Shown here piece by piece: positions 22,483 through 32,200 of a DNA stretch of 64,000 nucleotides. Made by a program: the position numbers and the translations under genes. Location: NCBI GenBank assembly GCA_001910725.1, contig MJGA01000058.1, positions 18,533 to 82,532 on the forward strand, read 5' to 3'. Numbering within the stretch: position 1 is the first letter of the stretch; each line of letters begins with the position of its first letter. Source of the DNA: Phanerodontia chrysosporium (Eukaryota > Basidiomycota > Agaricomycetes > Polyporales > Phanerochaetaceae). The notes beneath the pieces were generated by a model. That model saw nothing but the letters and a program-made list of their open reading frames with translations, did no database searches and was not told the DNA's origin.

Positions 22483-23229
22483 TTAATCAAAGTAACCGGC
22501 CCGGTACACGATATCTAGCTCTCCCATGATGCGGCGGAAGTTGCGCCTTAAACTGACAAGCAGAATGTCACCGATTTGAGCGAGTCTGAGTTCATACTGG
22601 TGCCACTCCTTAAACGTGGTGGTGGGGGCGAGGTGGCTGAGCTCGGCGCGGATCTGCCGAAGGCGTTCAAGCAGCTGGCAGACGCCATGCGCGTGGTCAC
22701 TATTGACGAGGTGGAACAGGTCGACTTCCTCGACAGCCTTGAGACGCTTGATGGTCGCATCGAGCTTGGGCGTGAAGATGTCGACAAGGTCGGTGGGGGA
22801 GTATTTGGGGATGTCGATGCCGATGGGCTTGCGGATGATGGACTCGTATGTCGGGGCAGCGCTGAGGCGCTCTGCCAGACTGAGCTTGGAGGAGAAGGCA
22901 GCTACGGCGGCCTGGGATTCTTGTGCTTCACGCTGACATTGTTCGCGGATGCAGTTGCCTACGCATTGTTCGGCTTCGCGAGCCTCGCGGACAGCAGTCC
23001 AGTTGATGGAGGGGACAGAGGGTGGAGGCTGGGGAAGCGTGAACACGTACTTGATGACTGCCTTGACTTCACGGTCAATCCACTTGACGGAGTTGCCGGT
23101 CTCACGACGACGTTGGAGGCGGTCGAAAATGCGCTGGGGGATGTGATCCTTGAGGAGAGGTGTGTTCGGGGGCGGAGAGACTGCGCTTCGACAAACATCT
23201 TTCGGCACTGCAGATGCAAGCCTTAGCAA
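22483..23229 (-). CDS. Extra ORF upstream of chromovirus 1 gag
   Basis: An open frame of about 248 codons lies between the 5' LTR and gag on the same strand. It has no ATG near its beginning; the first possible initiation codon is TTG, so the start may be spliced or damaged. Recognisable stretches include PQRIFDRLQRRRETGNSVKW, VKAVIKYVFTLPQPPPS and LRRNFRRIMGELDIVYRAGY at the end. It is predicted all-helical and rich in charged residues, with no cysteine motif or membrane segment. Not recognised. Chromovirus 2 has an ORF of similar size at the same place, but I see no clear alignment. Confidence 0.5.
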   Translation of the reverse strand: MLRLASAVPKDVCRSAVSPPPNTPLLKDHIPQRIFDRLQRRRETGNSVKWIDREVKAVIKYVFTLPQPPPSVPSINWTAVREAREAEQCVGNCIREQCQREAQESQAAVAAFSSKLSLAERLSAAPTYESIIRKPIGIDIPKYSPTDLVDIFTPKLDATIKRLKAVEEVDLFHLVNSDHAHGVCQLLERLRQIRAELSHLAPTTTFKEWHQYELRLAQIGDILLVSLRRNFRRIMGELDIVYRAGYFD

Positions 23230-23361
23230 CGTGCACGGAGTGAGCAGACTGCTCGACTACAACATATTTGCTTTAAGCGGAGGGAATAAACTTTTTTGAA
23301 ACGGTATTTGGGGAGCGGTAGGGAAGGATTTGCCTAGGGCACCCAAGAGATCTCGACCTAA

Positions 23362-23769
23362 TGTCGCGGAGCTAGGGCTCAACGCTACACGAGGGAGGAC
23401 AGATGGGGACGACGACGACTGGGCGCAGCAGAGCAAATCACGCGACGACGAACTAACTTGTGCAGCTGTCCGTATTGACCAAGTTGCATTAGTCAGCTAT
23501 TCTACTTTACAAACGAGGGCTTACCTGTCCGTATTGACCAAGAGGTCGAGATAACGGACAGGAGCGGGAGATACTACCTATATATACCACAAGAGTTCAG
23601 GGCAGGCTGTACGGTTACATAAGCTGATGGGCAGTGCTCAGCACAGCCGGTGAGGCTGCGACGTGGGCTGCGCGGCGAGGTTATATCGGGGTTGTATCAT
23701 GAGGCTGCATCGGGCCGAGGCTGTGTCAACAGGATGACAGCTCGGAATGTCTTAGCGAGGGGAGTCATT
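23362..23769 (-). repeat. Partial 5' LTR of chromovirus 1
   Basis: It begins (inner end) at tgtcgcgga and matches 16325 onwards for about 408 bp, including the two CTGTCCGTATTGACCAAG words. It stops in gagtcat at 23769. The rest of the LTR is not found beyond chromovirus 2 at 38259, so the remainder was lost. Confidence 0.8.
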
Positions 23770-23776
23770 GTAGATG

Positions 23777-24307
23777 TGTCACAGTTTTCTAATTCCCTAC
23801 GGTTTTATTCTTGTAAGCGCCCAGTAGGCGCTAGGGGTTAGGGTTATGGACTAGGGTTAGGACAGGCACACGTCAGAACGCGGTCACGTGTTGGTCACGT
23901 GCTGGAAAAGGACTCAGAGTCATGTGAGGATCTTATCTTTATCTTATTTATGATGTAGACGCTCCGATACAAGGGTATAGTAGGTAGCCAGACCCAGGGT
24001 CCGGGTAGTGTATTCTAGAATAGCGTAGAAGGTTCCGGGCACATCCGGTACTCAGCTTTAGACTTCGCCGAGTCCAGAGTGTCTTGGCAAGTATCGCACC
24101 ATCATCATGCCATCGCGCATGTAATGGGCAGTATCAAGGGTCTCGGGTAGTACCAGGGGTCCTCCCCTTCATGTATATATACTGGGCTCCACTGGGCTTA
24201 AGTTCCCAGCATTATCTACCTCGTCTACCAACTACTTCACTCGCACCCACTCGCAGTCAAGTTCCCCCACTAAGCTACTAAGGTAAGTAGCGGGGTTTAC
24301 TTTGACA
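23777..24307 (+). repeat. 5' LTR of chromovirus 2
   Basis: 531 bp, TGTCAC...TTTGACA. It contains TATATATACTGGGC near 24174 and a GGTTAGGGTTATGGACTAGG segment with telomere-like words (23833-23861). Near the end a consensus 5' splice site (AAG/GTAAGT, GT at 24283-24284) is present. It matches 37732-38258 with many scattered differences, so the insertion is much older than chromovirus 3. Confidence 0.9.
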
Positions 24308-25154
24308 TTTAGATGATGCTATACCCCTTTGCGTCGACGTCAGCCTTAAGGGCTTGATCGTCGTGCGCAGTGTGCTCGACATCATTGCCGGCGACGTCGG
24401 CACCTTTTATCACGGATAATCTTGCGTTTGCAGGTTCGTCTCTTCGATGCGCGGCTACCACCTATAATATGGGTAATTATTCATTCGTGGGGCTGGCAGC
24501 TGAGGTCCATCTGTAAAAGGGGGCTGTACGTCGTCAGCCATGGGGTCGCATGGGCATTACTTGTCGAATTATCGCGAGTGATGTTTGTGTAGGCAGGTTC
24601 GAAGCGCACATTGACCTGTAATAGGCGATGCTGTGCTCGGCCTGTCTGGAGACCTAAACGACTTGGGATCTGGGGGATACGTTGGGCCACCTGACAAGGG
24701 GCTTGACATGTTGAGACCCACCGTTGGACACGTAGCGCCAGGAGTGCGACCATGTGGGTCGGCTGTGCAATACAGCATGGGAATCTTCTTGCCGATCCAC
24801 AGGCGTAAGTGGCCACGCGACGTGTGGGGTGTCGAGTCCACCGTAGGTGACCGCATCCCCGGTACTAGATGACAAGCGGTAAGACACTAGCATCTAGGAA
24901 GTTCGTGGAGATCGTAGCCGTAAGGCACGACAAACCATTTGCAGTGGGTGTGGAAACCCGACTGAGATCTGAAACTCCCCCATCATGCATGTGCAGAGAG
25001 ATAATGGCATGCTGTAACGACTCTACCCACGAATGCGCACGTATCAAGATTTGAACTGCAGCAAGAGAGGGCTGGTAACCCTCATTTTCTGAGCACTTTT
25101 CCTTTCATAAGCCGTACCTGTAAAAGGACGCTGGTTGATTATATTATCACTAAG
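24308..25154 (+). other. Long untranslated leader of chromovirus 2
   Basis: About 850 bp separate the 5' LTR from the first ATG. No clear tRNA-complementary primer site is visible immediately after the LTR, and no coding frame is convincing. The U5 splice donor upstream and an AG just before the ATG at 25155 suggest that part of it may be removed as an intron. Confidence 0.5.
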
Positions 25155-25940
25155 ATGAAGTTCTACAACAAGACCATCATTGCCTGCAACGCCGCCGCCC
25201 CCTACCCCTCCCTCGCCGAATGCATCTCGCTTCGCAAGGAGACCCAAGAAAAGGTCTACGAGGAGGTCAAGGAGAAGCTGGCCGAGATCGAGCGCCCCAA
25301 ACAGCGCGAGAAGTATCTCCTCCAGCGCGAGCGTAACCGTCGCACCGTCACCTGCCCCATTCCAAAGGCCGAGCAGGATCGCATCAACGAGGAGTTCGAG
25401 AAACGCCTCTGGGCGCTCGAACAGGCCTCCAGGCTCATCATGGAGATGAAGGTGCGCAAGCATCTCGAGGACCGAATTTCGAATCCGACTCTCTCACTCC
25501 TGAGTCGCCTGGGTCCCCCTCAGCACCTGTCTCAAGAAGAGGTCGAGGAGACATATGGGAACAATGGCGACATGCAAGGCAAGGTCCCGAAAGAAGCAGG
25601 TCGTATGCAGAAGTCGCACATCATCGATCGAACTAAAGAGATGATGAACTCGTTCAACGCGATAAACCTTCGTTTGGTACCGCTCAGCGACCACCTCGTC
25701 GACATCGACAAGGTCGACAAGGAGCTAGGCGACAAGGTCTCGAAGTTACTGGTTGACTTTGAAGACTTATACGACCACTTCGACGAGAATAAGGGGAGAA
25801 AGAAGTTGAAGGGAAAGCATTACAGGTGGATAACGAGGGATCTAAAGAAAATAAAATATGTATCCTTCGAAAACTTTAGTACTCGATATGTAGAGATCGC
25901 AAGGGAGCTTGTCGCTCTCAATATCTCATTCAAATACTGA
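25155..25940 (+). CDS. Extra ORF upstream of chromovirus 2 gag
   Basis: An intact 261-codon frame with a true ATG directly after AG. The N-terminal half is strongly charged and likely coiled-coil (KETQEKVYEEVKEKLAEIER, EQDRINEEFEKRLWALEQAS). The C-terminal half is also helical and basic (RKKLKGKHYRWITRDLKKIK). There is no zinc motif, signal peptide or membrane segment. It has no stop codons, although gag and pol beside it carry many, so it may have decayed less by chance or under constraint. Not recognised. Possible roles such as RNA binding or assembly are guesses. Confidence 0.6.
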   Translation: MKFYNKTIIACNAAAPYPSLAECISLRKETQEKVYEEVKEKLAEIERPKQREKYLLQRERNRRTVTCPIPKAEQDRINEEFEKRLWALEQASRLIMEMKVRKHLEDRISNPTLSLLSRLGPPQHLSQEEVEETYGNNGDMQGKVPKEAGRMQKSHIIDRTKEMMNSFNAINLRLVPLSDHLVDIDKVDKELGDKVSKLLVDFEDLYDHFDENKGRKKLKGKHYRWITRDLKKIKYVSFENFSTRYVEIARELVALNISFKY

Positions 25941-26045
25941 ATCTACCTGTAACCCAATGAAATAAAAACTCCACCTGATATTGAACTTCTGTGTGATACA
26001 TAAGAGTTTTCCTTACTTTCCAACTGTAAAAGTGGAAAGAATTTG

Positions 26046-26068
26046 TACTAACATACCTTTTGACTCAG
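26046..26068 (+). promoter_or_regulatory. Probable 3' splice site just upstream of chromovirus 2 gag
   Basis: A perfect branch-point word TACTAAC (26046-26052) is followed by a pyrimidine-rich stretch and CAG ending at 26068, five bases before the gag ATG at 26074. This is the arrangement of a fungal intron end. The partner donor could be the GTAAGT in the LTR (24283) or a weaker one after the extra ORF. Confidence 0.55.
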
Positions 26069-26073
26069 AAACA

Positions 26074-27640
26074 ATGGCTGACGCTGATCAAATCGCTGCC
26101 ATCAACTGAACCAACATCAACTTGTCCTCGGACAATATCCAACTCTCTCACGAGACCATGGTTCAGGCCATCTCCTCGGTCACAGCACCAGAGGAAATAT
26201 CACAGAACCAAAGGATCTTCATCCAAGAATCGATCTACGCAGGGGTTGTTGAAGCCTCCCGTCAGAACGAGGCCCACATGAGGCACCTATTCGATGGGTT
26301 CCTCAATATTTTTAACGGGACTATGACAACGATTCTGGAGAGGGTGGACGAAGTCTGCAGTGAGCTGGTTGAAACCCAGCAAATCACCTATGTCCAGGAA
26401 TCCATGCTGGAAAGCATCAAGAGGATCGCAGACAATGCGATCAAACAGTTGAACGCCCTCCCAGCTGGTATCGGTTCAGGAGGTGGCGCACCTGCTCACC
26501 CCAAGTCCGCCCAACCGCCACTCTTCTCAGGCGAGAAAAATACGACAAAGTTTGAGGAATGGAAAAACCTGGTCAAACTTTGGAACAGCACCCAGGGCAT
26601 CACGACGGACAAACATCGCATCGTCAATGCGTTGTCCCTGTTGCGTGAACCGGCCCTAAAGCTGATGCAACCACTGTTGGACAAGAATGCCAGGGGCGAG
26701 GACATGGGCTCGGTTGACAGTTTCTGGACTAGTTTCCAGATGGTATACAGTCAAAAGGATGTTACGCGCACGGCAACGAAGGATCTCGAGAAGCTACTCA
26801 ATGACAAGTCGGCTTTCCAGAAGGACATCATCAACTACTTGGTTCGCTTCAAGGTACTCCTCGACAACAGCAGCAAGCCGTTCACGGATGCGCATATGAT
26901 TAACAAGCTATACGACAACGTTGAGGAGAAGCTGGGCATCTTCATGCTGGGTCGCGGTCGCTCGAGTTGGCCTACAACTGCGTCGGAATTCATGACGTAT
27001 CTCGTTGAGGCATACAAGGAACTTTACCCCGACTGCGCAGCGACGCACATCTTCAGCAAGGGAAACTCGCACGGCTCGGGTTCTACATCGGACCCGAATA
27101 CTATGGACATCAGCGCGGCTCAGACGGGCAAGGGCAAAGGCAAGGGGAAATAACAGGCGAATTCACAAGAAGCCAAGAAGGTTTCAACTCTCTGCGCCAT
27201 TTGCACCGAGCTGAAGAAGTTCGCGCGTGCTAAAACGCACGTGACTTCGGACTGCTTCTCGCTCAAGGACCAGAAGCCGCAACAGTCCTCTGGTAACAAC
27301 AATAACGGCAAGGCCTCCTCCTCGAGCGGGGGAAGTAACAATCAAGGAAAAGGCAAGAACGCAGCGGCAATCGCCACCAAGAAAAACTCCTTCAATCAAG
27401 CAAAGGCCAGGATGGCTGAACTGGAGAAGGAGATCGCGGAACTCGAGGCCGACGACGAAGTCGTTATCAATGCGGCCTGTATCCACGAATGGACAGAGGA
27501 GGACGAGAAGGAGTTGAAACAGACCCCCCCAGGAACCTGTTGATAAGCGGGAAGCTAGGTGTGCATGTATGAAGGCCTGAGCTGCTAAATACACGAAATC
27601 GTCTGACCGAAAGGTGGATTTTTTCAACAACCTGTAGTGG
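26074..27640 (+). pseudogene. Chromovirus 2 gag with nonsense codons
   Basis: The ATG at 26074 is followed by TGA at 26107-26109. The frame then runs through a capsid region (KNTTKFEEWKNLVKLWNS, PALKLMQPLLDKNARGED, FIMLGRGRSSWP-like stretch) to TAA at 27151-27153. It continues in the same frame with a CAICTELKKFARAKTHVTSD zinc-knuckle-like segment. A C7 run near 27530 shifts the frame; the shifted frame reads EPVDKREARCACMKA, then more stops. Two stops fit CGA to TGA and CAA to TAA. Confidence 0.85.
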
Positions 27641-28516
27641 ATCCCTGCGTTCTACAGGTTAATAACGCTGATCATGTACCCATGGCCAAGTCTACACTGG
27701 ATGTAGATAGAGTAATTGATATTGATGTATTGAACGTCTCACGTAATAAATCTTTATCGTTCAAACTTTCTATTACTCTGTGGGTGTATGGTAAAAAAGC
27801 GCAGGCAGAAGCCCTGGTTGATTCAGGCGCCACGACGAGTTTCATCAATCACAGCTTCATCGAAAAGAACAATCTGGTAACTATTAAGTTGGCAAATCCG
27901 TATGAAGTAAAAAATGCGGATGGAACGATCAATAAAGCAGGACGAATCACTCACGCCCTGCAAGCCTACTTGGAAATTGGAACACACAAACATACCCAGT
28001 ATTTGCTTGTGACGGATTTGCACAACAAAGACATGTATATAGGGTACAAGTTCCTACACCGGCATAACCCAGAAATTGACTGGGCAAAAGGCAATTGGGA
28101 GTTCACCAGATGTCCTGAATCATGCAAAGTCTCCAGCATGGCACAGAAAGTCCAAGCCCTTGACATCGAAATCGGCAATGACGAGGAGCTGGCAGAGCTC
28201 GAACCAGAGCAACCTTGGGAATCCTCACTGGACGATATTGGAGAAGAGGATATTCCCCACCACATCAACTGGGTTGATTTCAGTAACCCAGAGGAACGAA
28301 CGCAAGCCGAGGCTGTCGCTGACATCCTGAAAAAGGATAACGACGATACAGTTGACACCTCGCAATGGAAATCACAGGTACCGAGTTGGGTTCACAAATT
28401 CGAAAGCGTATTCAGCAAAACCAAGTCTGAACGCATGCCCACCCACAAACCATGGGATCATGCCATCGAATTTGAGGAAGGAGCAAAATTGCCCCCAATC
28501 GGAAAGGTGTACCCGC
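27607..28516 (+). pseudogene. Chromovirus 2 protease and start of RT region
   Basis: The open frame contains ALVDSGATTSFINHSFIEKN (active-site DSGA at about 27820-27832), then a linker rich in acidic residues. It then has HKFESVFSKTKSERMPTHKP WDHAIEF, the segment just before the RT fingers. The frame is cut at base 28516 by chromovirus 3 and resumes in phase at 34417. Confidence 0.9.
28512..28516 (+). repeat. Target site duplication of chromovirus 3 (left copy)
   Basis: cccgc lies immediately before the 5' LTR, and the same five bases follow the 3' LTR at 34412-34416. Removing one copy and the element restores the host pol frame. Confidence 0.9.
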
Positions 28517-28907
28517 TGTAACCCGACTGCTCGGGTTACAACGGACTTTCTAGCACAACCACGGACTATAGTAGCGTACCTGACTCAAACACGGACCCAT
28601 AGCTACACATAACGCGCCCGCGCATCACACTCCTTCCCCTTTCGTATTGCTCCCGCTACTCTTTCCCCTTTTATCCAGAACCCGCCTTCGTCGTCATCGC
28701 CCCTCCGTCCAAACCTTGTTTTTCGTTCCCTTATATTCCTCGCCCTCGAGCCGTGGTCTCTAGTCTCTTTCCCCCGGCTCGAAGGTATGCCCCCTTTTAT
28801 GTCTCTTGACCAACTTGTATTGAGTCTCTTTCCCCCGGCTCGAAGAATATATCTTGTGCCCGTTCATTGCTCGAAATTGAGTGACTCGCACGCACCGCGA
28901 GCTTACA
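28517..28907 (+). repeat. 5' LTR of chromovirus 3
   Basis: TGTAAC...CTTACA, 391 bp. The first 24 bases form a perfect hairpin: a 10-base stem (TGTAACCCGA / TCGGGTTACA) around CTGC. The word GTCTCTTTCCCCCGGCTCGA occurs twice (near 28767 and 28825). No obvious tRNA primer site follows; the sequence after the LTR is cttttttttgaacgtc. Confidence 0.95.
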
Positions 28908-29217
28908 CTTTTTTTTGAACGTCACACAAGTTTTCGAAGAGCTGGTGGTACCCCGCGCTACCACCGCTACCGCCTCCGTCTTACGTCTCCGTCCCTCCGT
29001 CGTCGCACCGTAACCGCAACAGCCGTTCGTCACTCTGGCGGACGACCTGAGCTTCGCATCCGATCTCACACCGATATCGGACGAGTTGGAATCTGAGTTC
29101 GAGCAGGAAGAGGTGCAGTACCCCCCGTTGCCACCCTCGCCCTCTCCCTCTACGTCCTCTTCGTCATCCTCTTCGTCTTCCGACTCCGCATACACCGCAT
29201 ATACCCAACCGCACACG

Positions 29218-32200
29218 ATGGATCCGAAGAAGAAGATCGCTACTGTCACGTCGCAAGGCGCCAAGCACGTCCCGAGGCTCTCTCTGGGTACGGTCACGCC
29301 TGACGCGCTGCTCACGTTCCAACAAATGGTGTGTATGCACTTCTTCAACCACAAGGAGGTCGCCGACGACAAGCGAGTGGCCGCGATCGCACCCGGGTTC
29401 GAGGACCCTTATATCGCCACCTGGTTGTTCACCAACGAAACCCGTCTCAAGGCTCTCACCTATTCAGACTTCTGGGTAGAGTTCAAGAAGCGTTGGTTGA
29501 AGAAGACCTGGGCGGACGATATCAAGGCGGAAATCGTCCACGCGCACATGTCCGACGACCAGGACTTCGATGGTTGGGTGGAGAACCTCGAACGCCGAAA
29601 CACGCTCCTCGTCGACACCGACCAACACTTGTCGGAAGCCGCCCTACGCGAACACATTAAGACGCATGCCTGTCAAGATCTCCGCAAGTATGCGATCTCC
29701 GACGTAGGCAAGGCCGTCACCGACTATGACGAATTCAAGGGCAAACTGTCCGAACTCGACGAGGACCGCCGTTGTCGCCGCGCCGAAATTCTCGCTGCCA
29801 TCGCCGCCGCGGCACCTGCCCACAAGCCGGCTACGACGGTCCCAAAGTCAAACTCGAACAACGCCTCGACTTCGGCGACGCTACTGCCCAAGCTCACCCC
29901 GGCGGAACGACAGTACCTCGATGCCAATAGCGGATGTTACAAGTGTCGCAAGGTCAACGTCACTCATCGTTCCCGAGAGTGCCCAAACGGATACCCGGAC
30001 GCGCGCACCTACATCTCGCCCGTGCCCGGCAACGCCACTACGACTAAACCGACCCGTGTCGCCGCCGTAACGACCGTCGAAGATTCCGCGCCTACGGCAC
30101 CGGAGTCCATCGTCATCGCTGCGGTCAAGGGCCCGAGCGCGCTCCCGTCTTGCGTGCTTAGCTCCCCCGACGATGATCAGTCCTCGTCAGACGACGACAC
30201 CGGGTGCGTCCCCGCCAATCTTACATCACACCACATCCCCTTCCGTGCTGTTGTCCATTCGCCCATCACCATCTCCCATGAAGTTCCCATGCTGATCGAC
30301 TCTGGTTCACCAGCCGTACTGGTTGACGCTGCCTTCGCATCAGCTATCGGCTTGCGTCTACGCAAGCTACCAGAACCAAAGTCAATGGGAACCGCTTGGG
30401 GTGGAAATGAACAGCATACATCAGAGTGGTGTAAGATTAGGGTGTCTCTACCGGATATGTCATGGACATCGCGCACCGTCTCCGCGATCGTCGTCGACAA
30501 TCTCTTTGTCCCTGTAATATTAGGACTCCCCTTCTATAAGCATAACGACCTGTTAATCGATCCTGTCCACGACGCGCTCGTCATCCGCTCCACCGGACGC
30601 GATATTCTACACGATCCTCCGCCACCGCCGAAGCCACCCTCATTGTCGCCCAAGCAACGGCATGCAGAGCAACGAGAGCGCGAGATCGAACAACAGGAAC
30701 ACGAAGTGTTAGAAGCGTGGCGAATTCGGACCATACAACGAGACGTCTTGCGCGAGCTCAAGATGCTCTTCGGCGAGCCCTTGCACCCGCAGGGCGACAC
30801 GACAACCCAAGTCGACGTCCTCGCTGCGGTCCGCACACGCGTCGAAGAGTTGGCCATCGAACAACGTCTCCAACGCAAGAACGAGATGTTGCGCGCACAG
30901 TTCGCGGACTGCTTCCCCGACGACATTCCACCCGTGCACCAACTGCCCGACAATATCCTTCACCGCTTCCGCCTGAAGAACCCTGATATGGTCATCGCTA
31001 GACGGCAGTATGAATGTCCTCGCAAATATCGGGAAGCCTGGAAGCAACTACTCGAGCAACACATCGCTGCCGGTCGGATCCGCCCCTCGTCCAGTCCCTA
31101 CGCGTCACCTGCCTTCCTCATTCCAAAGTCTGATCCCACCGCCCTTCCCCGTTGGGTTAACGACTACCGCGCCTTGAACGCCAACACCATCGCTGACGTT
31201 CACCCGCTACCGAGCATAGCGGAGATCCTGGCCGACTGTGGAAAAGGAAAGATCTGGGGCAAGATCGACATGACGAACTCGTTCTTCCAGACTCGCGTAC
31301 ATCCCGACGACGTACCCTACACCGCTGTCACTACACCCTTCGGCCTGTTCGAATGGACAGTCATGCCCCAAGGCTGCCGTAACGCACCAGCGACACATCA
31401 GCGACGCATGTTCTCAGCACTGCGCCAACACATCGGCACCATCTGTCACGTCTACCTTGACGACATCATTATCTGGTCCAACTCCATCGACGAACACCGC
31501 GACAACGTTACACAAGTCCTCGAAACCTTACGACAACACCAACTTTATTGCTCCCCCAAGAAAACCCAACTTTTCGCCTTCGAAATCGACTTCCTCGGAC
31601 ACCACATCTCTCAACGCGGCATCGAAGCGGACGGCTCCAAAGTGGACAAGGTACTCGCATGGCCGCGGCCTCGAAACGCTAAAGACGTTCGTTCCTTCCT
31701 AGGCCTGGTTCGCTACATCTCGAACTTCCTACCGGCACTTGCTGACCATACGAGGATATTGAACGGGTTGACAACCAAGGAATCTGACCGCGATTTCCTT
31801 TGGACAGATGAACACGAGACCGCATTCAATGCTGTCAAACGCCTCGTCACTTCACGCGAGTGTCTCACGGTCATCGACCATCAGAACATGGGCGACAACC
31901 GCATCTTCGTCTCCTGCGACGCCAGCGACTGGTGCACAGGCGCCGTTCTTTCGTACGGACCGACCCTCGCCACCGCGCGACCAGTCGCCTACGAGTCAAC
32001 CACTCTCAAGGCCGCCGAGCTCAATTACCCTGTCCATGAGAAGGAACTCCTCTCGATCGTGCGCGCACTCAAAAAGTGGCGAGTAGACCTGATCGGTGTT
32101 CCGTTTACAGTCTACACTGATTACCGCACGCTCGAGAACTTTGAGACGCAAAAGCATCTCTCGCGCAGACAAGCCCGGTGGCAGGAAGACCTGTCCCAGT

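Larger units (their letters stand above)
16325..23769 (-). mobile_element. Chromovirus 1: Ty3/gypsy element, minus strand
   Basis: Order on the minus strand: partial 5' LTR (23769-23362), an extra ORF (23229-22483), gag, pol with PR-RT-RH-IN-chromodomain, polypurine tract and 3' LTR (17018-16325). Pol has three in-frame stops and gag one homopolymer frameshift, so this copy is dead. The 5' LTR is cut about seven bases before the start of chromovirus 2. Confidence 0.9.

Noticed and set aside
24308..24400. tRNA primer-binding site after the chromovirus 2 LTR
   Set aside because: I could not match the bases after TTTGACA to the 3' end of any tRNA I know with confidence.
29086..29217. Upstream extension of the chromovirus 3 gag-pol frame
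   Set aside because: It has no ATG and would need TTG initiation. The ATG at 29218 gives a normal Gag start.
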